Program-made: the position numbers and the translations under genes
The notes under the pieces: model-generated
The model's input: the letters and a program-made list of their open reading frames with translations, nothing else
Told to the model about the DNA's origin: nothing
The model's database searches: none
Assembly: GCA_004026145.2 (NCBI GenBank)
Contig: CP034975.1
Span: forward strand, 5,132,171 to 5,196,170
Direction: 5' to 3'
Length of the DNA stretch: 64,000 nt
From: Takifugu bimaculatus
Taxonomy: Eukaryota > Chordata > Actinopteri > Tetraodontiformes > Tetraodontidae
Shown here: one piece after another, positions 37,476 through 48,543 of the stretch
Layout: each line of letters starts with the position of its first letter
How positions within the stretch are numbered: the stretch's first letter is position 1

Positions 37476-40408
37476 GTCGGCGGTCATCATGGCGCAGGCG
37501 GACATCGGCGCCAAGCGGACCGTGAGGTCGCCGCTTCTTACGAAACGAAAAAATAAAGAAGAAGAAAAGTCTGGAGAGGAAGTCCTTCAAACCTTAGACG
37601 GCCTGAAAGTCTGTGGCGCCGGAGCCTTGGGAGCGGAGCGGCGCCGGAGCCTTCGGAGCGGAGCGGCGCCTCCCTGACCGAGGCGCTGTGGTGCAGCAGG
37701 ATCCCCAAAAGTGACCGGGTGGAAGCTTCAGGCCGGCATGACAACAGGGGCTGATCTCAACACGCTGGGAAGGAGCCGACGTTACGCAGATTACAGTAAA
37801 CGCGGCTCTGCTCTAAATCACACACACGCACGCACGCGCGCGCGCGCACGGTGGGCCTGCCCTCACAGCTCCTGCATGTGTTTATAGGCCCGGGGAAGCT
37901 AGAGAGCCTCAGCTACAGGGAATCCATGAAATGCAAACAAGGCACAGAGCTGAATATCTACGGTGACCTGAGCCACCAGGAGGGGGCCTGGAAAACACGC
38001 TCGGTCCCGATTGGAGCCCTTCCTCCGCCTCAAAGTCAGATTATTATCGACCGAGGAGCTTTTCAGGCCGACAAATGAAGCATGAAAAGGGCGAGGAAGA
38101 CGGGTTCCAGTGCGCACCCGTCCCGACTCGTCCTACAGGGAGCTTTTAAGCCCCAGACCTGTTTTCCAGGACCTCAAGGACGCCCGATTCTCTCGCTACT
38201 CGGAACGCGTCGCACCGCTTTTGTCCGCTGAATCATAAATAAGTCTCCGGATGGGGGGGGGGGGGCGCCACCTGCACTTTAATTCCACGGGAATGGACAG
38301 ATGACGAGAAATTTCCTTGTCCCCGGCGGGAGCTCAGGGCCTTCGGCGGGCCGTCGAGGCGCCTCGGCTCGGGGGGGAAACGCCAGTTTGCGGCTCAGCG
38401 CGCATATTTGAACACGAGGCCTCGCTTTTTTTTTTTTTCCCTACTGTCGACAACAAAAAACCCCCCTCAAAGAGCGATCCGAACCCGGGCTGGCGCTCCG
38501 GGCCTGCTCACTGCATAGTTGGTCGTCTCACCACTCGAGTCCGGCTCCTGCGCACAAAACAAAGGCTTTTAGGCTCCGCAGGAATGTTGGAGCCGCTCGG
38601 TTCGCCTCCTCCGGCACATCGATCACGGATCCCCCCGGAAAACACTCGGAATCCTGCACATCCAGCCCGGCCTGCTCTCGGATTCGCCTGTTTGGGCCTC
38701 AGCCTTTAGCCAACATTATTTTTCTACTTCCTTATCTGGGTTAAATCGCCTACATAACCTCCGACGTCACCTCACCATTTTCTACCATCGCGCAGGTACC
38801 GATCCCCACCGAACTCTCAGATCAGCTATGCTCATTACTTTACAAAGCGGCCATATTTCTGGGTTTCGCTCGGATAAATACCCAAATACACCCTGCCGGT
38901 GTGGACGGGGACGTCGCTTTTCTGTCCTTGTTAGGGGGAGCTGTCATCAGCCATCTTGTAAATCCTCATTTAAAAAGCAGATATCCGCCGTGAAGAGGCT
39001 GTTCCGCCGAAGCGGCTCGTTCGATCGCGAACCTACGCAGAACCACCGACCCACGGCACCGTCGTTATCGCGGAAAAAACGCGTCTTTTTGACGCGATAG
39101 CAGGTCCAAACGCTGCCGCCTCGACGGGGCTATTTAGTCGCCGTCTTATCTGCTCGGTGCGTCCGGTGAGAGTCGCCTTGGTGGTTCCGAAAAATCCGGA
39201 CCGATTGTGAATAATAATTGGTATTTTTCTCCCCCCTTTCTTTCTCTGTCTCGGTCGGTCAGGCTTTGGAGAGAAGAGGAATGCAGGCGAGCTGGACTGG
39301 TCCCCAAAGCGGCGTCAAGGAAAACGCTGCGGCCGCGCACTTCCGGTGCAGCCTTTCAAAATAAAACAGCGTCGCGTTTATTCTACTCAAATACACAACC
39401 GCGTTGTCCATATTGCACAAAACACATACAGAAACCTGCACGTAGATCACCTCAACTGTCTGATTGTCATTCAATGTGGCATCAGACAGGTGCTCTACAT
39501 GAGTACAGGTGACCCCCCCCCCCCTCCCCCGAGAGCAGTCAAGGTTCAAGTCAATTTTTGGGATGATGTTCCAGCAATGTGTTCATTTTAAATGAAATTC
39601 AAGGCAATTATATTGACAGTCATGTCAAGCAAAGGAAAACTACAGCGTTTAATGGGGCTACTGGATTATTCTGTCATTAAGCAAGTTATACTGACTTTGT
39701 AGCCAAATGGGAATAAAAAGTGAAACAGAAAATTAAAGCTTGGAGTCTGTCTATGTGATGTTTGAGTTTTTTTCACTGTTTAACACACTAAAAGTAAAAA
39801 AATAATAATCAGAAGAAATAGAATTACAAGAAGAGACGCACATGTTACATGATAAAGATTACATGAATGATAAAGTTACAACATGGTCTCGTTCTATAGA
39901 TTGAAATGGGGATCTATAAAAACCCATCAAATCATAGAATGAATCACAACAATAAATAGATAACACATATGACCCATAATGAAACCTTAGAGAATTGCAA
40001 TAATTAAATATGAAAACTGCATTTACACAGCAAAGTTTGATGCTGTACAAATTGCTTAAAGGAAACAAACTGAGCAGCAAGGACATCTCTTATTTTGGAG
40101 GTTAGTGGCCGTGCTTCCGGTGTGATTCAGGCTGTTTCTGCCTGACCTGACGCAGTTTCTCGGCAACATCAGCCGCCCCCTCCTCCCACCCTGCTCCCCT
40201 CCTCCCAACCTTGCTCCCCTCCTTCCGGATCAATGCTACAGTGGTCACGTGACCTGTCACACAACTGATATGTGTCACGTTTTAACCGAGGAGGAGCTGC
40301 GGGACGACCGGGAGGAAGGGCTGCAAACCGTGCTTAAACGGCTTAATGCATCTGTTAATGGCCTGAATGTTGATGATTTTCCTCTGGGGCAGTGCTGCAT
40401 ATCTATCC

Positions 40409-40441
<33 letters not shown>

Positions 40442-41886
40442 GGAGAGAAAGAGGAGAGAACGTTTCTGTGTGTTGACATAACAGGAAAATATGAGTGTAG
40501 TATGTAAGAATTTGTTACAGTGTTGTCCGTGAGGGTGACCTCCCGCCCATGTTAGGGTCAGCGTTTTCTCCCAAACACTTGGTCTCTATCAGGGTCCTGG
40601 GGGAGCTGGAGCAGCTGAATCCCAGCAGCCACTTGGAGAATGGTTGGAATATACCATTTGCTTGCAATGTGGAGTTTATAATTAACCCAGTGTGCAGGCG
40701 CTAGAAGGGGGGCATCAGCCATCATCAGTGATAATAAATTAAACAGCATCAAGACTGGAAACATTTTCCTTTTACAGTCCTGTCAAAGTGACAAATTCTT
40801 GTGGTTTGACTGCTTTTAGCAGCCAACACAATAAAGATGCAAAACACCCCCATGTTGTCATAATTCACAATTTTAAAGGCAGGTTTAAAAGATATTTTGT
40901 GGACACCATTTCATCATGAGACTCAACGTTGCTTTATTGTTTATGCTGCCTCCGAGGCATTTTTATGAAGGTAGGTGTAATTTACTGCAGTAGAAGACTT
41001 CCATTTCAATTCTTTCTTTGACCTTGTGCGACTAATTCACGGCAACATTCTTTTCTAAGGTTAGCTTTGTGTAAATACTTTTTACTTTTTTATCTTTGAC
41101 TAATCAGAACAAATTGGTAAAATAACCCTCTCCCTAAAATATTTAAATCGTACGGCTGTAACATTTGACATTAGACTAAATAGTTAACAGTGTTTTATTC
41201 CATTCCAGTTAACATATTCATAGAAGTTTATGTTTAAATGTAGATTTTGTATTTTCAAACTCTGACTGATGAACCGAGGAGCAACATTTATCATTGAGCA
41301 TTTGTAGGCGCGGCCAAAACTTGATACAGATATTTTAAAGTGTGATTAACTCATATGATGTCGACAAATGAACGATCCACTGATCTCCCGCTGAAGGACG
41401 TTTGTGTTTAAAGACAATAGATTTCCAAGCAGAGACGGACATATTAATAATTCATAATGGGCTCTCACTGGCTAAAACAAATACTGACACACGTTTACAA
41501 GCAAATAACCTATAGAAATCTCTGCCTAGCAGAAGAAAAGCGTGTAACGAAAATATCGCTACAAAAGTCATCTCAAATCACTGCTGTGGCGTGAAATTAG
41601 AACTTAAAATGATTTCCTTTATGCCCGTAACAACTTCCGGCTGTGGCGCAAGGGATTCTGGGAATGAGCAGCAACTTCCGGGGTGTGTGACGTAACCGCT
41701 AGAGACGGCTCTGAAAAGTGATTTAAATTACTTAGAACGGAATTGTCCGCGAGACAGGAAGTTTTGTTCAAAGAGAAGCGGGACAGAGACACAACTGAAC
41801 ATAATACTGAACCCACTCTTGATCTTCATCAGCACGTGCAGAACTAGCTATTTGCGGGTGAATGGTTTTTTTTGAACAATGAGAGG
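37476..41886. other. TRIM8 CpG-rich upstream region and gene-poor DNA
   Basis: About 37476-39340 is CpG-rich and probably holds the TRIM8 promoter and 5' UTR. It includes alternating CG/CA at about 37819-37850 and a C/G run at 38252-38263. From about 39550 the sequence is AT-rich with no recognised gene; a GT microsatellite lies at about 40410-40440. Promoter-like motifs at 40130-40260 and 41630-41700 are treated as findings. Confidence 0.5.
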
Positions 41887-42002
41887 AAGCCCCGCACGAG
41901 GCAGGGCATCAAAAAATTGAGTTAAACTCTTGTTGTTCCACTCCACGGAAATCTTTAGTAAAAGGCGAAAGATTTATACGATCTGAAGTGAAACAAGAGT
42001 GA
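41887..42002 (-). ncRNA. rnu5: U5 spliceosomal snRNA gene
   Basis: On the minus strand the RNA begins at about 42002 with TCACTCTTGTTTCACTTCAG and continues GATCGTATAAATCTTTCGCC, TTTTACTAAAGATTTCCGTGG. This is the U5 stem-loop I with the invariant 11-nt loop CGCCUUUUACU that contacts both exons in the spliceosome. GGAACAACAAGAGTTTAAC, the Sm-protein site AATTTTTTGA (about 41911-41920) and a terminal stem-loop follow; GCCCTGC pairs with GCGGGGC around loop CTCGT. Length about 116 nt fits U5. A 3'-box-like GTTCAAAAAAAACC lies just downstream at about 41865-41880. All functional segments are present, so this looks like a real gene and not a pseudogene. The 3' end is approximate. Confidence 0.95.
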
Positions 42003-42048
42003 CTGGCGAAACAACGGAACAAGGAGCGTGGTCATTACGATCAATGGA

Positions 42049-42066
42049 AGTTTCACAGACGGTTGG
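42049..42066 (-). promoter_or_regulatory. Candidate proximal sequence element of the U5 gene
   Basis: Minus strand CCAACCGTCTGTGAAACT resembles the vertebrate snRNA PSE (ACC..TGA..GAAA type) and lies 47-64 bases upstream of the predicted start, the canonical place. There is no TATA box at -30, as expected for a Pol II snRNA gene. Confidence 0.65.
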
Positions 42067-42207
42067 AAAAACCCTCATCACTATGCTCATGTAAAACCAA
42101 ATCAAGACAAAGTACCTCTATATTATATTCACAATGCGTAACATGGGTATTTATGAAATGCATCATAAAATTATGTCCAGCATTAATTCTGCTGTAGCCG
42201 AAGACGC

Positions 42208-42238
42208 AAGGCATTCTGGGATATGTGTGACTTCCGGT
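42208..42238 (-). promoter_or_regulatory. Candidate distal sequence element of the U5 gene
   Basis: GGCATTCTGGGAT (ZNF143/STAF-type half motif, complement ATCCCAGAATGCC) followed by ACTTCCGG (ETS-type). It is about 209-236 bases upstream of the U5 start, the normal DSE distance. No clear octamer is seen. Confidence 0.6.
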
Positions 42239-43143
42239 CTATTGGTTGAACGAAAAAACTCCTTGATGAGTCCTAAACTCAGATATTTCATCTGCGTGCT
42301 TAAGACTTGGCTACTTGTATGGATGTAGGGTTTTTTAAGCGTGTCTTAATTTGCGATTTGCAATGAAAATCAACCGGACAATACGGAGGAAAAATTAAAA
42401 TCAACGATTAAAAAATGAGACAAACATCACACAAAGTACACAACTGTGCCAGTGTGTATCCTTTGTGCTATCACTTTCTGAGATGGGTTTTAAATAAACA
42501 TTGCTTTATCTGCTGCTGCTTTGTTAAAAATGTTTTGTCGTCGTGCTTTTCATCAGCAGGTGGCGCTGTTTCTTCCACAGAAGGCAAAATTTAAAATAAT
42601 CTCGTAGGTCCGCAGAAGTTACACAGAAAGCACTGAAAAGGTTGAAAAGAGCAATAACTTCCTATGTAAATCCATAAAACTGGGCCCTTTAATTTTGAGT
42701 GCTTACATGATGCGCCAGATTTTTCTACTTATTTCCATCCAGATGTGGAAATGTTTTGTGTATGAAATCTCATCTTTGATAGAGCCTCTGTATTTTAAGT
42801 CTTTAGCCACATTCACGTGTGTTCAGTTTGGAATTTTAATGTTTATTTATGCGTGGACCAGTTTGACAGTGAGATCTTAACTTGTGTCACTGCTCTTGTC
42901 CTCTTCCACCTGACATAGTGGTCGGATATGGGATGTTACATGTGAAGAATTAAAAGCAGAATCTCAGAATTGGACTGACGCATCACAAAAAATGTTCCAA
43001 AAACAAATGTGAGGAAATAAAATGCATAAAACTAAATTTCTTTATGCTCTTCCGTAATGTGATTTATTACACAACTGAGGCAGAAAATATAGATTTAACA
43101 ACATAAAAAAGTGAGACAATAAATGAACACGATTTTATTCATA
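42239..43143. other. AT-rich intergenic DNA
   Basis: No gene or long repeat recognised between the U5 promoter and the MXRA7 polyadenylation signal. Confidence 0.5.
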
Positions 43144-43149
43144 AATTAC
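43144..43149 (-). promoter_or_regulatory. mxra7: Polyadenylation signal of MXRA7
   Basis: AATAAA on the minus strand, about 85 bases past the MXRA7 stop codon, in an AT-rich context. Confidence 0.6.
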
Positions 43150-43232
43150 AATGCAAAACCTAATTTATCCCCTCTTAGTCTTTAACTGTGTGCCTATACA
43201 GCTGTGAGGATTTGCTTGTGACGTCCAGGCTC

Positions 43233-45430
43233 TCAGATGGAGTAAAGTCTGAGCTGCTCCTCCATGTCTCCCTCTGACACGTCCCCAAACGTTGATTGGT
43301 TGTCCTTCAGCAGCTGGAAGATGGCGGCCAGCTGCTCACGCTGCACCCTTGGCGGAGAGATGATGAGATGACATTCATCAGGGCGGGTTCACAACCCTTA
43401 CGTGGCTCAGTGTGAGCTTAGCTGAGCGGCTACGTTTAAACCATATGTTGCTTTTTGAGCTCTTTGTGAAAAATAGTCAAGAACTCACAACAGTTGTAGG
43501 CAAATTTAACCCCCAAAAGCTCCTCGTTTATACTTGAAATATTAACTTCATCAACGTAGTTTTAACAGTGAGTGGAGAGTCCAGTGAGAGTGGACTTTCT
43601 TTAAAGGTGGACGGAAGGGCGATACCAGGATTCATCTGCATATTAGTGCTTTTGTAAGACAGAACATTCAGGACACACTTAAGGGGGAAAAAAACAAGGT
43701 CTCCGTGTGGACAAGAACAGAGCCGATCCCTCGAGGGTGAACTACCGGACTCAGAGGTGGCAGCAATCAACACCAGAGAATCACACATCTGAGGTGGAAG
43801 GGCAGAGATGGGAGGGTAAAGAGATAAGATCATCGAATCAGCTTCGGCAAAGATAAGAACAGCGTGTGTAAAAACATCTAATTCATTAATGAGATCAGTC
43901 TCTCTCTCTTCCCTGTGGGTTTTTATTTTTGGCAGAAACGTTGTCCCCAGCCTGCCGTCCCGTCCAAACCCGTGGCGGCGGCGGCTAAACCCGGCGGTAA
44001 ACCTCTAAACAGAAGCCTGACGAGACGCTGACACACGTGGAGACAGCGTAAAGGGGATTAACAGGGCTGACGGGGGAGGGCAGAAGTGGTGACCCCTCAA
44101 CCAGGCTGTGATCTGAGTTTCAGGAAAAGTGGTCTTCACTGACCTCTGCTCTTCCTCCAGCTCCTCTTTGGACAACATCATCTCCAGGTGGTGGGACCGC
44201 GCCTTTCCGGGGACGTACCTCAAGGCGTTGGGACCATCCGATTCCAAATCATCTGCTAAAACAGAAGACACGCTGCTAGTCATCCTTTGGTGATAGATGA
44301 GAAAGGTTTGGTCTGGTCCAGGCGGGCGAAGGTGCTGACCGTGGCTGCCCAGGCTCTCTGCGTCTCCTTCAGCCTGGGGGTGAGGGAACGCACACTTTAG
44401 GAGCTCCTTGTCTGAGAGCCCCATGAATGACCTGCGACTCCTCCCCGACGAGGCCTCGGATGACGTGTCTACCTCCAAGCTCGTGGACGCGGAGGACGAG
44501 TGCTCTGCTTGCGTTGCCAAATCTTCGGGGTGCAGATGGGACTGTGCCTCCTCCTGTCAGTCAGATTTAAATTTACAAATGTGACGCGTACAAGCCAAAT
44601 ACTGACTGATTAAGGCAAATTAAACACCTTTTAAATCCTGTTGCAAGCATTTGTCAGGTTAAAAACGGGCCAGGGAAGGTCATGACCCCAGTTGGACGTG
44701 ATCAGCCGTGACAGCTACAGACAGTATTTACTGTCACCTCGTCAGTTGCTCTGCTGCTAACACAGTTGCAGAGAAAAAAGCTACAACTGCGATGCTAGGA
44801 CAAGCTCAAACTATTATTTTGACAGATCCATGGACAAAATCCATGCAGTTAAGCTTAAGAAACTCCAAATAAAAGCAGCTAATGTTCCCCAGCTCTGGCT
44901 GCTGTGATCAGTCGTTTGGACTGTAATTGATCCGTAATTACACTGGTTCTGCTCCATTTATTACTCTTTACTTCCTCTATTCTTTACTTTACTGCATCAT
45001 TTAGTGTCCGATGCTGTTGTCACTTCGCTGAGCAACACACGCTTTATTTCCTTTAGTTTCAAGTGTCGCCTGTTTATTCGGAGGCGGATAAACGGTTTAT
45101 TCTAACGTGACGTAACGGAGGGGCGAGTGCGCGACTTACGGACTGCACAGATTTCACCACATCCCAGTGATCGTGCGCGCTGCCGCTGATGTCGCACCAG
45201 TCGTCCGCCGCCTTCTGCTGCGGTTTATCCTCGGGTGCGTGGCCGTTGTGCTTCGCCTCCGCCTCCGCCTCCGCCCGCTCCGAGCCCGACGCGGGGCCGT
45301 TGCGGTGTCCGACGCCGGGCTTGGCTGCGGCGGCCCGGGCGGCGGAAGAGGAGCCGCTCAGCAGCGACGTGGCCACCACGATGGCCAGGAGCGTGAAGAT
45401 CGCCGCCGACAGGACGAACGTTAGATCCAT
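43233..45430 (-). CDS. mxra7: MXRA7, matrix-remodelling-associated protein 7, complete
   Basis: Single-pass membrane protein of poorly known function linked to matrix remodelling. Exons: 45430-45140, 44553-44144 (see below) and 43347-43233 (TGA). Residues about 4-26 (FVLSAAIFTLLAIVVATSLL) form one transmembrane helix. The middle is acidic, Ser/Ala-rich and low in complexity. The conserved C terminus is RYVPGKARSHHLEMMLSKEE, LEEEQRVQREQLAAIF, then FGDVSEGDMEEQLRLYSI, which matches the human tail YSPGK..MMTKEELEEEQRVQKEQLAAIF. The 44144-44553 stretch reads open throughout (271 aa in total), but 44339-44256 has GT...TTCTGTTTTAG ends and is exactly 84 bases, so it may be spliced (243 aa). Start: MDLTF, just before the helix; an upstream in-frame Met at 45463 would add 11 basic residues. 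SRSF2 next door agrees with human 17q25.1. Confidence 0.9.
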
Positions 45431-45889
45431 GGTGGACGTGCGGCTTCCGCGGCGTTCGTTCACGCGCGGCTTCCCATCCCAAACGAGCAGTAATCCGCTT
45501 CCAACATCCGCGCTGACCAGAAGCCTTTACGGGACGGTTCACCCGCCGTGACGTCACGGCCCCGCCCCCAGCCGGGGGGTGGGGGGGGGTAAAACCCGCG
45601 CGAGCGTCAGGTGTGTCTCACCTGCGCTGCAACGTGCTCGGCGCGATTCTTTTAATCCCACCGTCCGCGTGTCCAGGCGGCGGAGGGATTAGGAGGGTTT
45701 GTACAGACCGGAAGGAACGGTCACGTGACAGCGCCTCTTCCGGTCCAGAGCGGCAACAAAGAACCACGTCACACCGTAACCCACGGTTATAACTTGGTTA
45801 TCGTTATAAAGTAATGTGGATCAACCGTCTTGTTTAGTGTGAAGCACAAAAAGCACACGTGCAAACTGCATCTTATTTACAACCAAAAC
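45431..45889 (-). promoter_or_regulatory. mxra7: MXRA7 promoter region and MXRA7/SRSF2 spacer
   Basis: CpG-rich sequence upstream of MXRA7 with TGACGTCA at about 45550-45557 (perfect CRE), GGCCCCGCCCCC directly after, and CGGAAG/CTTCCGG ETS-type sites at 45710-45745. Short tandem-gene spacer. Confidence 0.45.
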
Positions 45890-45895
45890 TTTATT
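45890..45895 (-). promoter_or_regulatory. srsf2: Candidate polyadenylation signal of SRSF2
   Basis: AATAAA on the minus strand (TTTATT on plus), about 1.76 kb past the family stop codon. The interval 45896-47657 would be the 3' UTR; mammalian SRSF2 has a long, alternatively spliced 3' UTR used for autoregulation. Nothing else is recognised in it. Confidence 0.5.
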
Positions 45896-47657
45896 GTTCA
45901 CCTGAAGCAGTTACAAGACATTAGAGAAGTTTAACATAGGAATGATTACAGGTACTGATAAAGCAGACTGGACTGACCTTTGAACCCCTGACTAGTGAAC
46001 CACAGTGGATCCATATCAAAAAGCGGGTAAAGCCATTAAGAGTAAACAAACCACAGAGGGGGGGTGGGGGGGGAGAGAATAGAGAAAAACTGAAGGAGAG
46101 AAATTGTACAAGACAAGGAGGAAGGTAGAAGTCACAAGACAGGAGGATGGTTGATCTGCCACACCTGTGAGCTTACAAACCGGCAGCGGAGGGTCGAGCG
46201 CCGGAACAGCGCCGGGCACTCTGCACCGCAACACGCCACACCATGTCACCACCGCACTGCACCGCATCTTAACAGCTAACCAGCATTACTCAACTGCTAC
46301 ACAACTGCGCCTAGTGCACAAAAGATAACAAGAAAGAGGGTTAGAGTCACAGGGAAGCATCATCCACAAGCAAAATGAGTGATTTCTAACGAGCCAATCA
46401 CAAATGAAATGCTGCTGTACAGTTTGTCTTTCTGTAAAAAATAATTAACTAAAGGTGGCCTAGCATGACAGCGACTCTTCATTACACACAGAAGAGTCTC
46501 AAGCAAAATATTTCAAAGAAATCTGTCGAGTCCAAAGAATTTATTAAGTACAGATGTAGCCAGAAATGCATTTTAATGGAAAAGGGAACTCCAATGGGCC
46601 AATTAAGGACGTCAGATTTACAACAACTGTGTGGAAATTACAGAAATGGCGTGAGCAAAGTAAAAGAACATTTAAAATAGTTTAGACCAAGCTCCAATAA
46701 CCTTGAGTCTGCATTCAATGGCAACAGAAGAGTCCACGTGTGCACGTCGACTCTTCCCGGCGTCCTCGGTAAAGGTTCAACTCCCCAAACCCTGGAAAGG
46801 AAAGACAAAACTCAGTGGACCTGGGTTAGACGAGCGCTCGTATTTCCTCTAACTGGCTGGATATTTACAGGCAGTACTGTCTGGCCTTCTGTCTCCCTAA
46901 TACTACAAAAAGATGTGTGTGTATTACACCTGTTTACTTTACGACTTGTCACATGTCTACACATATTGATTAACCCCCCTCTCAAATAGTTAGCGCTGAC
47001 AAGCCCCTTACACCCGGGCATAGGAGAAGAACCAACCTCGGGGTGGGGTGTGTTTCCTCTGAGAGGTGAAGGAAACCACAGCTGGGAACAGAGCTCTGCA
47101 TCTGCCTGTGATCCCCGTGAACGTACCTCTCCACACCACCTCACACACCACATGACAGCCCGAACCACCGCCATGACGACCTGCTCCATGGCAAACACCG
47201 TTGCCTTGGTGACCTGCTCCTTAGCAACTGCCATCGCCCACAGCAACAGACAGGTCACATGGGCGGGTCACACACTAACTGCTCTCACACTGCAACACCC
47301 CCATCTCCTCCTCCTCCTCCCATTGTAAACAGGACTCCGCAGCTTAGAGGAAAGAATTCCAAATTTAAGTGAGGTCTTAATATAACACCACGTCCCTCCC
47401 ATGCACACTTAACAAATACAATCATTATTCCCATTTTGGTCAATTATAATGTGCATTTATAATTTTGCTGGCCACAGCAACCAAAAAGGTTCATCTGTGT
47501 ATGCCTTGAATATCAAAGCATACACAGAGAAGCACTGTGACCCGGTTCATTGGGAGTAAGAGCTAAAGAACAGCAATAACTAATGTTTGATCAGTTATTA
47601 ATTCATTTATGTAACTCACCTGCCTACAAATACCTTGATATACCATCCAGGTATGGT

Positions 47658-48543
47658 TTAACCCTCTATTCCGTTGTCTTCTGGGGATTTAGGCCTACTC
47701 TTGGACTTGGATCGAGACCTTGATTTGGACCCTCCTCTGCTGGAATGGGGGGTTCGGCTCCTCGACTTGGACTTTGGACTTGGACCTGGAACGGGACCGA
47801 GACCTGGAAGCGGACTTCGACTTGCTCCTCCTGGGGGTCCTGGACTTTGATCTGGACTTTGACCTCGACTTGGATCTGGACTTGGACCTGGAATAGGACC
47901 TGGAACGGCTGGAACGATGACGGCTCCTGGATCGGGACCGGCTTCGGCTCCTGGAGCGGCTGCGTCTGCGGCGCCGTGGGCTGGCGGAGCGGCTAAAGAC
48001 AGAGAAAAGGGCCCGAGTTGAGGTTCCGTTCAGAACACAAGCCAAACTTTGGGGAGTAAAAGCGTGCCCGCCTCCTACGTAACGAAACGTGGTGATTAGC
48101 ATGCAGCCGTTAGCATCCATGTGCTTCCACCATCGTTGGCTAAACTAGCGTTAGCCACTATAGCTTATACAGCGCCCACGGCCTTACCTTCGGCTTCTGC
48201 GTCCATAGCCCCCGTATCTGCGTGGCGGAGCACTTCTCCGGCTGTACATGGAGTCCGGGGGTCGGCCGTAGCGAGCCATTTGCACCCGAAGCTCCCGCCC
48301 GTCGAGCAAGGCACCGTCCATTGCATCCATGGCGTCCTCCGCGTCGCGCTTGTCGAGGAACCGCACAAAGGCGAAACCGCGACTCTCTTTGGTGTATCTA
48401 TCCCTGGGTATATACACATCTCCCACACGACCGTACTTCTCAAAGACTCGCCGTAGAGTCTCCGGAGAAGTTCGATACGTAAGGTTGTCCACTTTCAGGG
48501 AGGTCATCCCCTCCACGTCTGGCGGCGGCCTCCCGTAGCTCAT
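47658..48543 (-). CDS. srsf2: SRSF2 (SC35), serine/arginine-rich splicing factor, with an apparent frameshift in the RS tail
   Basis: SRSF2 binds exonic enhancers and recruits U1/U2 complexes. Exon 1 is 48543-48188 and exon 2 starts at 47992, with a 195-base intron. Exon 1 encodes MSYGRPPPDVEGMTSLKVDN and the RRM, with RNP2 LKVDNL and RNP1 RGFAFVRF. Exon 2 encodes the RS domain (SRSRSRSRSRSR, SKSRSKSRSKSR). At about 47773-47775 the repeat AAGTCCAAG appears as AAGTCCAAAG, one A too many. In the raw frame the tail becomes VQVEEPNPPFQQ and stops at TAG 47695-47697. In the next frame the family tail continues (SRTPHSSRGGSKSRSRSKSK, then RPKSPED) to TAA 47658-47660. Coordinates given follow the family frame. 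Confidence 0.93.

Noticed and set aside
37476..37514. Upstream TRIM8 start (MAPMSACAMMTAD extension)
   Set aside because: In frame and possible, but the family begins at MAE(N/T)W; kept only as an alternative.
36813..37677. Two long plus-strand ORFs (247 and 257 codons) over TRIM8 exon 1
   Set aside because: Shadows of the GC-rich RING/B-box exon; the minus frame carries all zinc ligands.
47745..47996. Trp/Thr-rich plus-strand ORF
   Set aside because: Antisense translation of the SRSF2 RS repeat.
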